Below, piece by piece: positions 1 through 5,151 of a stretch of 7,781 nt of DNA (the first letter of the stretch is position 1; the number at the start of each line of letters is the position of its first letter). Source of the DNA: CANHEE01 sp043777755 (GTDB taxonomy: Bacteria > Bacteroidota > Bacteroidia > Chitinophagales > Saprospiraceae); the NCBI GenBank assembly GCA_043777755.1, contig JAYWHK010000244.1, positions 1 to 7,781 of the forward strand, written 5' to 3'. Both the position numbers and the translations under genes were made by a program. The notes beneath the pieces are model-generated. The model saw only the letters and a list, made by a program, of their open reading frames with translations. It searched no databases and was not told the DNA's origin.

Positions 1-1
1 C

Positions 2-289
2 AACGAACTTGGCGGCATAATTAAAAAACACATTGTTCAAAATTATAAAAATACAGTTGATATGAATGCTTACGATGAATTAATAAAAGAAGAAAGAGCA
101 GAGGCAAGTGCAATCGCTCTTGAACAAGGTCTTGAACAAGGTCTTGAACAAGGAATTTCAAAAAAAGAGCTTGAGGTCGTAACCAATATTCTTCAATCTT
201 TTCCCGATTGGACAGATGAAAAGATTGCTGACCTTGTAGGTTCTACGATTGAAACAGTACAATCCATTCGTGCAACGTTAGAATTGTAG
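2..289 (+). CDS. C-terminal part of a probable Rpn/YhgA-like PD-(D/E)XK nuclease (5' end outside window)
   Basis: The reading frame is open from the first complete codon at base 2 to the TAG at 287-289, so the Met at 62 is probably internal and the gene begins before the window. The visible 95 residues have a short basic stretch, then an acidic helix, three tandem LEQG units (bases 119-154), and a C-terminal segment with a PDWTDEKIADLVG core ending in TVQSIRATLEL. A Glu/Gly-rich helical repeat followed by a small helix-turn-helix-like tail that resembles a 'WT-eeIA-l-g' pattern is usual at the C-terminus of the Rpn recombination-promoting nuclease / putative transposase family, whose members act on DNA. 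The catalytic domain lies outside the window, so the family call is an inference from the tail alone. A strong terminator follows 30 bases after the stop codon. Confidence 0.5.
   Translation, partial: NELGGIIKKHIVQNYKNTVDMNAYDELIKEERAEASAIALEQGLEQGLEQGISKKELEVVTNILQSFPDWTDEKIADLVGSTIETVQSIRATLEL
119..154 (+). repeat. Three tandem copies of a 12-bp unit coding LEQG
   Basis: The unit CTTGAACAAGGT occurs at 119-130 and 131-142, and again at 143-154 with only the last base changed (A for T). It lies in frame and encodes Leu-Glu-Gln-Gly three times. Near-identical DNA, not just similar protein, points to recent slippage expansion within the gene. Confidence 0.9.
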
Positions 290-318
290 GTATAACTTTG
301 TGGTTTTACAACTTGATA

Positions 319-355
319 AAAAACGCTAATTTCTCTCCGAAATTAGCGTTTTTTT
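319..355 (+). terminator. Strong Rho-independent terminator after the Rpn-like gene
   Basis: AAACGCTAATTTC (321-333) pairs perfectly with GAAATTAGCGTTT (339-351) around a five-base TCTCC loop. The right arm runs on into T residues to 355, and A residues precede the left arm, so the hairpin could also work for transcripts from the other strand. It separates the truncated first gene from the cupin locus. Confidence 0.9.
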
Positions 356-455
356 ATTTCTTATACAAACTACCGTTCTATTACACTTTTTACTTATGTT
401 TTAGATTTTGCCAAAAAATCGTTGTATTTTTGTCTTCAAAAATTAATTTTTATTT

Positions 456-599
456 ATGACAAAAATACAATCAATCATTCTTTATGTTTCTGTTGCTATG
501 CTTACAAAAGTAAGCGCACAAGAAACTTCTTTATTTTATTCAAGGCGCAAAATCGCCCAATGTGCATCATGTTGGTACTACTTATCTCAAAGAAATTAG
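456..599 (+). pseudogene. Signal-peptide start of the cupin gene, out of frame with the cupin body
   Basis: An ATG at 456 opens a 47-codon frame beginning MTKIQSIILYVSVAMLTKVSA followed by QETSLF. That is a typical exported-protein leader: a lysine, a hydrophobic core and a V-S-A cleavage site before Gln-Glu. After QETSLF the frame becomes meaningless and stops at 597-599. The next frame (+1) reads IQGAKSPN and then HHVGTTYLKE, the expected start of a mature cupin of this family. Removing one T from the four-T run at 534-537 would join the two as QETSLF-IQGAKSPN. The sequence therefore shows a one-base insertion between leader and cupin. It could be a true mutation that kills or mislocalises the protein, a sequencing error in a homopolymer, or, less likely, a slippery site. 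Confidence 0.65.
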
Positions 600-1002
600 T
601 GGACCTGATAGCGTTTTTAACACAAGTATTGCCTACGTAATGATGGAAGCAGGTGCGAGATTGGACTGGCACAAGCATCCTGGCGGGCAAATTTTAATGA
701 TAACTGAAGGCGAAGGTTATTACCAAGAGCGCAACAAACCAAAACAAACCGTTCGTAAAGGCGAAGTCGTAAAATGCCAACCTGACGTGGAACATTGGCA
801 TGGTGCAACACCAGAAAGTGCCGTGAGTTATATGGCAAGTTCTCCAGCGCAAAAAGGTAAAACGGTTTGGTTGGACAAACTAAGCGATGAAGATTATTTT
901 GGTAAAAATGCTACAAAAACAACGCCTCCGCAACAAAGAACAAGAAGTTTTACAACTCTCCAAAACGAAATGGAGATTAATGGCAGAGAAAAAAGTGGAT
1001 AG
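562..1002 (+). CDS. Cupin-domain protein, probably a secreted small metalloenzyme (5' frameshift)
   Basis: The frame encodes a single cupin barrel. Counting from the GTG at 562, motif 1 is G31-x5-H37-K-H39-PGG-Q43 and motif 2 is G67-x6-P74-x3-H78, so His37, His39, Gln43 and His78 are the likely metal ligands. Gln stands where classical cupins have Glu, as in many small cupins of Bacteroidota. The GTG lies inside the domain and is unlikely to be the true start. The gene most likely begins at the ATG at 456 with a signal peptide, and a one-base shift at about 534-537 breaks the link. Cupin similarity ends near LSDEDYF (about residue 113); the remaining low-complexity tail to 1002 overlaps the next gene in another frame. 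The substrate is unknown; relatives are often annotated beside carboxymuconolactone decarboxylase or NTF2-like genes. The fold is clear, but whether the protein is made is uncertain. Confidence 0.75.
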   Translation: MHHVGTTYLKEISGPDSVFNTSIAYVMMEAGARLDWHKHPGGQILMITEGEGYYQERNKPKQTVRKGEVVKCQPDVEHWHGATPESAVSYMASSPAQKGKTVWLDKLSDEDYFGKNATKTTPPQQRTRSFTTLQNEMEINGREKSG

Positions 1003-1303
1003 CTTATCTATGTTTTTTGATGAAAAAGCAATGTTTATTCACATGGGCGCAAACATGAACAAAGAGCAAGAACTTGGTGTTATCAAAGACGGCATGATTC
1101 AGTACAAACACGCTGAAATACAAGAAACGTCTGTTCGTTTCATTGATAATATTGCTATCGTTTTGGATAAAATAAAATTAACTGCCATCGTTGGCGGTAA
1201 CGAAGTAGTCAATCCATTCACCGTTACGGAAGTCTATATGGAAAAAAATGGAAAATGGATTTTATGTTCACTTTCTTTTACAAAATTGCTAACACCTCCA
1301 TAA
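887..1303 (+). CDS. SnoaL/NTF2-like (DUF4440) domain protein overlapping the cupin
   Basis: From about residue 17 (KEQEVLQLSKTKW) to 134 this reads as an NTF2-like cone fold of the DUF4440/SnoaL type. A helical start is followed by VDSLSMFFDEKAMFIHMG, then a strand-rich half with VNPFTVTEVYMEKNGKW. Members bind or isomerise small molecules, and no function can be assigned here. The ATG at 887 is the first in this frame after a TAA at 881, but it lies inside the cupin reading frame (116-base overlap). Its first 16 residues (MKIILVKMLQKQRLRN) look like out-of-frame cupin DNA, not a signal peptide, although exported relatives usually carry one. The simplest reading is that this domain was once joined to the cupin and that a second frame change between about 884 and 940 separates them. 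A genuine overlapping gene is the alternative. Confidence 0.7.
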   Translation: MKIILVKMLQKQRLRNKEQEVLQLSKTKWRLMAEKKVDSLSMFFDEKAMFIHMGANMNKEQELGVIKDGMIQYKHAEIQETSVRFIDNIAIVLDKIKLTAIVGGNEVVNPFTVTEVYMEKNGKWILCSLSFTKLLTPP

Positions 1304-1318
1304 ATTTTTATACCTTTG
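1286..1318 (+). promoter_or_regulatory. Possible Bacteroidota promoter for the hydroxylase genes
   Basis: TACCTTTG at 1311-1318 fits the -7 consensus TAnnTTTG exactly. The upstream ATTG (TTG at 1286-1288) lies 22 bases away, slightly more than the usual 19-21. If used, transcription would begin near 1325 and leave a leader of about 260 nt before the small-subunit gene. The box sits within 15 bases of the SnoaL stop codon. Confidence 0.45.
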
Positions 1319-1360
1319 TAAGCGGTTTTTTAGAGTATAAAAAATTTGAAAAAAGTAAAA

Positions 1361-1400
1361 ATTTAAAATATTATAAAATATTGTAAATCAGCAAGTTGAA
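1361..1400 (+). repeat. Repeat module A, copy 1 (before the small-subunit gene)
   Basis: These 40 bases align without gaps to 2050-2089, with six mismatches by hand count. The best-conserved part is TTGTAAATCAGCRAGTT (1381-1397; 2070-2086). The sequence is AT-rich and has no coding sense. In this copy about 160 bases separate it from module B, whereas the modules are nearly adjacent in copy 2. Confidence 0.75.
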
Positions 1401-1560
1401 TACATTGTTCTAAAAGTTTGTTATTGTTTGTAATTGTTGCATTGTTTTGGGTTTTCAATTAGTTAGAACCATTTCAAACAATAGCAAACATTAAATAACT
1501 AAAAAAACAGTGTATTAAAAGACTAATAACGAGTCTAATTTGTGCCATCACACTTTGTCT

Positions 1561-1576
1561 GACTTACGACTACTTT
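1561..1576 (+). repeat. Repeat module B, copy 1 (just before the small-subunit start codon)
   Basis: GACTTACGACTACTTT is found here and again at 2106-2121, identical over 16 bases. In each case it ends a few bases before a start codon (7 bases here, 12 in the second copy). It contains degenerate heptamers of the form CGACTTA. Either a dispersed intergenic repeat or a shared 5'-UTR element would fit. Confidence 0.8.
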
Positions 1577-1583
1577 ACTTATT

Positions 1584-2042
1584 ATGGCAAAATACAATTT
1601 AAATATCAATGGAAAAACCTTAAACGTTGATGTCGACCCTTCGACTCCAATGCTTTGGGTTTTGCGTGACCACCTCAATCTCCCTGGTACAAAATATGGC
1701 TGTGGTATGGCACAATGTGGTGCTTGTACCATTCATCTTGATGGTGCAGCAACTCGTTCTTGCTCATTACCGATTTCGTTGGTAGAAAATCAAGCCATCA
1801 CGACCATCGAAGGGCTATCTGAAAAAGGCGATCATCCCGTACAAAAAGCATGGATTGAACATGATGTGGCGCAATGCGGCTACTGTCAAGCTGGTCAAAT
1901 CATGAGTGCAGCGGCTTTGCTTAAGGAAAATCCCAACCCAAGCGATGCAGATATTGAAAATTTTATGAGTGGAAATATCTGTCGTTGTGGCACTTATACT
2001 CGCATCAAAACAGCGATTAAAACAGCGGCAGCGGGAAATTAA
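1584..2042 (+). CDS. iorA: [2Fe-2S] small subunit of a molybdenum hydroxylase (isoquinoline 1-oxidoreductase alpha type)
   Basis: The 152-residue protein is full length for the IorA/CoxS-type iron-sulfur subunit, which passes electrons from the molybdenum site to an acceptor. It has a plant-ferredoxin-like N-terminal domain whose cysteines are C40, C45, C48 and C60 (within GCGMAQCGACTIHLDG and RSC), and a helical C-terminal domain with C98, C101, C133 and C135 (QCGYCQAGQ and ICRCGTY). All eight ligands for the two [2Fe-2S] clusters are present. The start at 1584 gives the usual MAKYNLNINGK beginning. It has no signal peptide of its own, so it would be exported folded with the Tat-signal large subunit encoded 91 bases downstream. 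The subunit class is certain, but the symbol is by type only because the substrate is not known to be isoquinoline. Confidence 0.93.
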   Translation: MAKYNLNINGKTLNVDVDPSTPMLWVLRDHLNLPGTKYGCGMAQCGACTIHLDGAATRSCSLPISLVENQAITTIEGLSEKGDHPVQKAWIEHDVAQCGYCQAGQIMSAAALLKENPNPSDADIENFMSGNICRCGTYTRIKTAIKTAAAGN

Positions 2043-2049
2043 GTAGATA

Positions 2050-2089
2050 TTTTAAAATATTACAAACTTTTGTAAATCAGCGAGTTAAA
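2050..2089 (+). repeat. Repeat module A, copy 2 (between the two hydroxylase genes)
   Basis: This is the second copy of the 40-base module at 1361-1400 (34 of 40 bases identical by hand count). It lies in the 91-base gap between the small- and large-subunit genes. Confidence 0.75.
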
Positions 2090-2105
2090 AAATTTTTGAC
2101 TTATC

Positions 2106-2121
2106 GACTTACGACTACTTT
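2106..2121 (+). repeat. Repeat module B, copy 2 (just before the large-subunit start codon)
   Basis: The 16 bases are identical to 1561-1576 and end 12 bases before the ATG at 2134. The preceding TTGACTTAT and the CGACTTA and CGACTAC units form a degenerate heptamer series. Only about 16 bases separate it from module A. Confidence 0.8.
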
Positions 2122-2133
2122 CAATTTATTACA

Positions 2134-4392
2134 ATGGAAAATACCAAAAAAATATACAATAGACGTTCTTTTTTGAAAGTTTCTGCCCTAACTGGCGGTG
2201 GCTTTATGCTTAGTTTTCCTTGGTTGTCTGCGCTCAATCCAGCGGAAGAATTGGCTACGGAAACTTTGGGAGAACAATGGAATCAACTCAATGGCTATAT
2301 CCAAATTACGCCTGAGAATATCGTAAAAATCTTATGTCCAAATCCTGAATTTGGGCAAAATGTAATGACTTCTCTGCCAATGATTGTGGCGGAAGAATTA
2401 GATGTAGATTGGAAAAATGTGGTGGTCGAAATGGCACCTCACGACAATGTAAAGTTAGGCCCACAATTTGCAGGTGGTAGCAACTCTGTAAAGATGTACT
2501 GGAAACCATTGAGAAATGCTGGTGCATCAGCAAGATATTTGCTCGTGGAAGCCGCAGCTCAAACTTGGGGCGTTCCCGCCAGCGAAATTACTACAAAAGC
2601 AGGTATTTTAACTCATTCAAGTGGGAAATCAGCGAAATATGGCGAAATGGCAAGCAAAGCAGCGACCCTTGAAGTGCCAAAAGAGGTAAAACTAAAAGAG
2701 CCAAAGGATTTTTCAATTGTCAAAAGTTCTAAGAAAAATGCCGAAGGAGCAAAAGTTGTTACAGGAAAACCGCTTTTCGGAATAGATTACCGTGCAGATA
2801 ATATGCTGATTGCGATGATTCAGCATCCGCCAGCTTTTGGTATGAAATTAAAATCATTTGATGCGTCCGAAGCACTCAAAATGCCTGGTATTAAAGACGT
2901 TTTTAAAATAAAAATGTATAAAAACAGTTTCGTTCAAGGTGGTTTTGATACCCGTACTTTCAACGATTTGTTAGTCATAGTCGGCAACACGACTTGGGAA
3001 GTAATGAACGCTCGTCAAAAACTCGTTACACAATGGGAACGTGCCAAAGAAAAGACTGAAAAAATTGTGAATTGGCGTGGCGAAAAAAAGGAAATTGTCT
3101 ATCCTGCTGGCTTGGAAAGTACAAGTTCTCAGCTCGAAAAGATGGCTGAATTTGCAAAAAGAACAGCAAAAGAACTAAGAAAAGATGGTGACCCCGAAAC
3201 AGCTTTCAAAAATGCAGCGCAAATTATCGAGCGTACTTACAATGCTCCATTTTTGGCGCACAACTGCATGGAACCTATCAATTTTTTTGCTGATGTGACA
3301 AAAGAAAAAGCCTTATTGGTTGGGCCATTGCAAGCACCAGGTTGGGTAGAGCCATCGCTTTCAAAAATTTTGAAACTAAAACCTGAGCAGATTGAAATCC
3401 AAATGACCCGTATGGGCGGAGGTTTTGGTCGAAGAGCTTACGGACATTATATTACAGAAGCAGCACTTATTTCTAAAAAAGTAAAAGCACCCATCAAGCT
3501 CATTTATACCCGTGAAGACGATATGACTTACGGCATTTATCGCCCTATGTACACCGCTACGTATCGAGCAGCCCTTGATGCAGACAAAAATCTGATTGCT
3601 TTTCACGTAAAAGGTGGTGGCATTCCAGAACACCCGATTCACGCCAACCGTTTTCCCGCAGGCGCAGTGGACAATTATTTGGCAGAAGGCTGGGAGATTC
3701 CTTCCAACATTACAATTGGGGCGTTTCGTGCGCCACGTTCTAATTTTAACGCTGCCGCCGAACAATCCTTCCTTGACGAAGTGGCAGAAGCAATGGGCAA
3801 AGACCCAATTGACTTGCGTTTGGAACTATTGAAAAAAGCAAAAGACAAACCCGTTGGCAAAGACAATGATTATGATGCAGACCGCTATGCTGGTGTTTTG
3901 AAATTGGTAAGAGAAAAATCAGACTGGGATAATCCTACAAATCGCAGTAAAAATAGAGGTATTGCTGCTTATTTTTGCCACCAATCGTATGCAGCTCATG
4001 TTGTCGAAATGACTATGAGAGAAAACGAACCTTACGTTGAGCAAGTATTTTCTGCTATAGATTGTGGTATTGTCGTGAATCCTGACGCAGCCCAAAACAT
4101 GGTTGAAGGAGCTGTTGTTGATGGCATCGGAAACGCTTTGTATGGCGCATTGACGCACAAAGATGGCGTTGCAGAACAAAATAATTTCCACAATTATCGA
4201 ATGATTCGCCACAGCGAAACCCCGAAAAAAATAGATGTTCATTTCGTTCAAAATGATATTGACCCAACAGGTTTGGGCGAGCCTCCATTTCCTCCAGTAT
4301 TTGGTGCAGTTGCCAATGCTTTGTATAAAGCAACAGGCAAACGTCATTATATACAGCCATTTACGGTTGAAAAATCAGAAAATAATGGATAG
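2134..4392 (+). CDS. iorB: Molybdopterin-binding large subunit of a Tat-exported molybdenum hydroxylase (isoquinoline 1-oxidoreductase beta / aldehyde dehydrogenase type)
   Basis: The 752-residue protein is full length for the IorB branch of the xanthine dehydrogenase family, which hydroxylates N-heterocycles or aldehydes with a molybdopterin-cytosine cofactor. It opens with a twin-arginine signal (N9-R10-R11-S12-F13-L14-K15, then a hydrophobic stretch to about residue 34), so the enzyme should act in the periplasm. The first large-subunit domain includes GQNVMTSLPMIVAEELDVDW and GPQFAGGSNSV. A GxDYRAD element lies at 216-221, and CMEP is at 378-381. The cofactor-binding loop GGGFGRR is at 428-434, FRAPRSN starts at 531, and GLGEPPFPP at 713-721 places the probable catalytic base at Glu716, matching the essential Glu of xanthine dehydrogenase. 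It pairs with the small-subunit gene upstream. No cytochrome c subunit, XdhC or MocA-like gene follows in the window. The substrate cannot be told from sequence. Confidence 0.93.
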   Translation: MENTKKIYNRRSFLKVSALTGGGFMLSFPWLSALNPAEELATETLGEQWNQLNGYIQITPENIVKILCPNPEFGQNVMTSLPMIVAEELDVDWKNVVVEMAPHDNVKLGPQFAGGSNSVKMYWKPLRNAGASARYLLVEAAAQTWGVPASEITTKAGILTHSSGKSAKYGEMASKAATLEVPKEVKLKEPKDFSIVKSSKKNAEGAKVVTGKPLFGIDYRADNMLIAMIQHPPAFGMKLKSFDASEALKMPGIKDVFKIKMYKNSFVQGGFDTRTFNDLLVIVGNTTWEVMNARQKLVTQWERAKEKTEKIVNWRGEKKEIVYPAGLESTSSQLEKMAEFAKRTAKELRKDGDPETAFKNAAQIIERTYNAPFLAHNCMEPINFFADVTKEKALLVGPLQAPGWVEPSLSKILKLKPEQIEIQMTRMGGGFGRRAYGHYITEAALISKKVKAPIKLIYTREDDMTYGIYRPMYTATYRAALDADKNLIAFHVKGGGIPEHPIHANRFPAGAVDNYLAEGWEIPSNITIGAFRAPRSNFNAAAEQSFLDEVAEAMGKDPIDLRLELLKKAKDKPVGKDNDYDADRYAGVLKLVREKSDWDNPTNRSKNRGIAAYFCHQSYAAHVVEMTMRENEPYVEQVFSAIDCGIVVNPDAAQNMVEGAVVDGIGNALYGALTHKDGVAEQNNFHNYRMIRHSETPKKIDVHFVQNDIDPTGLGEPPFPPVFGAVANALYKATGKRHYIQPFTVEKSENNG

Positions 4393-4568
4393 ATAATTGA
4401 TAATTAAAAATTCGTTTAATTTGTGTAAATTCGATAAAAATTGGCTTTGCCGAATTTCATTTCGTGATTAAAAACTTTACGCATAGTATTCGTTCAGCTT
4501 CAAAAATTGGCGCAAGTAAAATAAAGAAAAATAAAATTTATAATTTTTTTTATAAAAAACAATATAAA

Positions 4569-4601
4569 TTTTGCAAAAAATAAAATAAAGAACTATCTTT
4601 G
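4569..4601 (+). promoter_or_regulatory. Promoter of rpsU, near-perfect Bacteroidota type
   Basis: TTTTG at 4569-4573 and TATCTTTG at 4594-4601 match the -33 TTTG and -7 TAnnTTTG boxes of the Bacteroidota housekeeping sigma factor, with a spacer of 20 bases, inside the usual 19-21. Transcription would start near 4608, about 45 bases before the rpsU ATG. The boxes overlap the right arm of an AT-only inverted repeat (4533-4542 with 4563-4572). Confidence 0.85.
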
Positions 4602-4651
4602 CACTTTAAATCAAAAAAATAATTTTTCACTAACAATTAAAAAGTTTTTAA

Positions 4652-4849
4652 ATGCTCATTATTGACGTAAGAGAAAGCGAAAACATTGACAAAGCGCTTA
4701 AAAAGTACAAAAAGAAATTCGAAAAAGCTCGTATCCTTAAACAATTAAGAAAACGTAAGCAATTCGATAAGCCATCGATCAACCGTCGTATGGAAGTACT
4801 CAAGGCTGTGTATGTAGAAAAAACATACCGCAATGTGAACGAAGATTAA
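4652..4849 (+). CDS. rpsU: 30S ribosomal protein bS21
   Basis: The 65-residue basic protein begins MLIIDVRESENIDKALKKYKK and continues with a Lys/Arg-rich helix (FEKARILKQLRKRKQF) and a helical tail, the pattern and length of Bacteroidota bS21. It sits on the 30S platform. In this phylum bS21, with bS18 and bS6, is known to sequester the 3' tail of 16S rRNA, which explains why these ribosomes ignore Shine-Dalgarno sequences. Many Flavobacteriales keep an extended Shine-Dalgarno before rpsU for autoregulation, but here the bases before the ATG are only A, T and a few G/C (AAAAAGTTTTTAA), with no such motif. The gene stands alone between its own promoter and a terminator at 4956-4995. In many Bacteroidota a tyrosine recombinase gene and hpf follow rpsU; they do not follow here. 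Confidence 0.95.
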   Translation: MLIIDVRESENIDKALKKYKKKFEKARILKQLRKRKQFDKPSINRRMEVLKAVYVEKTYRNVNED

Positions 4850-4855
4850 ATTCAA

Positions 4856-4870
4856 TAGCGTTTTGCGCTA
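4856..4870 (+). other. Small hairpin just after rpsU
   Basis: TAGCG (4856-4860) pairs with CGCTA (4866-4870) around TTTTG, beginning seven bases after the rpsU stop codon. No T-run follows, so it is not an intrinsic terminator by itself. It may protect the 3' end of the mRNA or be the first stem of a larger structured RNA. Confidence 0.5.
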
Positions 4871-4883
4871 ACAAAAATATACC

Positions 4884-4925
4884 GTAATGTAAATTGCTTC
4901 GGTATAACCGAACAATTTTCATTAC
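4884..4925 (+). other. Long hairpin in the region after rpsU
   Basis: GTAATG-T-AAATTG-C-TTCGGT (4884-4902) folds back on ACCGAA-CAATTT-T-CATTAC (4906-4925) around an ATA loop. This gives 18 base pairs with one T/T mismatch and one bulged C. No T-run follows, so it is not a terminator. A structured 3'-UTR or a small-RNA stem are both possible. Confidence 0.7.
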
Positions 4926-4937
4926 AAAATCGCATCT

Positions 4938-4944
4938 GGAGGTG
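4938..4944 (+). other. GGAGGTG, an isolated Shine-Dalgarno-like motif after rpsU
   Basis: GGAGGTG would pair fully with the CACCTCC tail typical of 16S rRNA. It lies between the long hairpin and the terminator, 88 bases after the rpsU stop codon. The nearest ATG (4961) is 16 bases away, too far for normal use, and opens only a 12-codon frame inside the terminator hairpin. No real gene explains the motif. It could be chance. Confidence 0.4.
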
Positions 4945-4955
4945 TAAATAATTTC

Positions 4956-4995
4956 AAAAAATGCTTGTTGAGTCAAATCAACAAGCATTTTTTTA
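4956..4995 (+). terminator. Strong Rho-independent terminator of the rpsU transcription unit
   Basis: TGCTTGTTGA (4962-4971) pairs perfectly with TCAACAAGCA (4978-4987) around GTCAAA. The stem is extended by the A-run before it and the T-run after it to about 16 base pairs. It ends rpsU transcription about 145 bases after the stop codon, so the hairpins between are part of the transcript. Confidence 0.9.
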
Positions 4996-5068
4996 TTAAG
5001 ACTTAAAAAAAACAAAAATTAAGGAACTAAAAAGCATGATTTTTGTTAATAACTCCGAAATTTGCATT

Positions 5069-5108
5069 TTATCCGTAGCGTTGGCATTAATGCCAACGCT
5101 ACGGATAA
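5069..5108. repeat. Perfect 40-bp palindrome upstream of mutS2
   Basis: The core arm ATCCGTAGCGTTGGCATT (5071-5088) is followed at once by its exact reverse complement (5089-5106), and two further bases pair on each side. There is no loop and no T-run, so it is not an ordinary terminator. A direct repeat, GCTACGGA, ends the right arm (5098-5105) and recurs at 5111-5118. It is a candidate REP-like dispersed element or a protein-binding site. It lies 58 bases before the mutS2 start codon and may fall in the leader RNA. Confidence 0.9.
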
Positions 5109-5128
5109 TGCTACGGAACAAAACACAA

Positions 5129-5151
5129 ATTTAAAATTTAGAATTTTAAAT
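5129..5151 (+). other. AT-only hairpin in the mutS2 leader
   Basis: ATTTAAAATT (5129-5138) pairs perfectly with AATTTTAAAT (5142-5151) around TAG, ending 15 bases before the mutS2 ATG. Being A/T only it is weak. AT-rich sequence before a start codon is normal for Bacteroidota translation initiation, so it may have no role as a structure. Confidence 0.45.

Noticed and set aside
406..432. Possible cupin promoter with TATTTTTG at 425-432
   Set aside because: The -7 box fits, but the TTTTG upstream is only 14 bases away and T-rich matches are frequent here, so it was not listed as a feature.
422..640. Open frame of 72 codons over the cupin start region
   Set aside because: It runs through intergenic AT-rich DNA and across the cupin start in the wrong frame, with Cys-rich, family-less sequence; it is a shadow.
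3376..3765. Longest minus-strand open frame inside the large-subunit gene (129 codons)
   Set aside because: It lies wholly opposite a conserved gene, including the GGGFGRR loop, and its product is Cys/Phe-rich with no recognisable domain.
3919..4360. Two overlapping minus-strand open frames opposite the large-subunit C-terminus
   Set aside because: They overlap each other in different frames and sit opposite the catalytic GLGEPP region; they are shadows of strong codon bias.
4427..4460. Possible terminator after the large-subunit gene (TTGGC-TTT-GCCGA)
   Set aside because: The stem has only a few good pairs, a G-T pair and a mismatch, and no T-run follows, so it cannot be supported as a terminator.
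4533..4572. AT-only inverted repeat AAAATTTATA / TATAAATTTT before rpsU
   Set aside because: A 10-bp match made only of A and T in such AT-rich DNA is weak; its right arm is better explained by the promoter -33 region.
4961..4999. A 12-codon frame starting 16 bases after GGAGGTG
   Set aside because: It is made almost wholly of the terminator hairpin and T-run, and the spacing is too long for a Shine-Dalgarno start.
5041..5064. Possible mutS2 promoter using TTTTG at 5041 and GAAATTTG at 5057
   Set aside because: The spacer is only 11 bases and the -7 box lacks TA, so it does not meet the consensus; no convincing mutS2 promoter was found.
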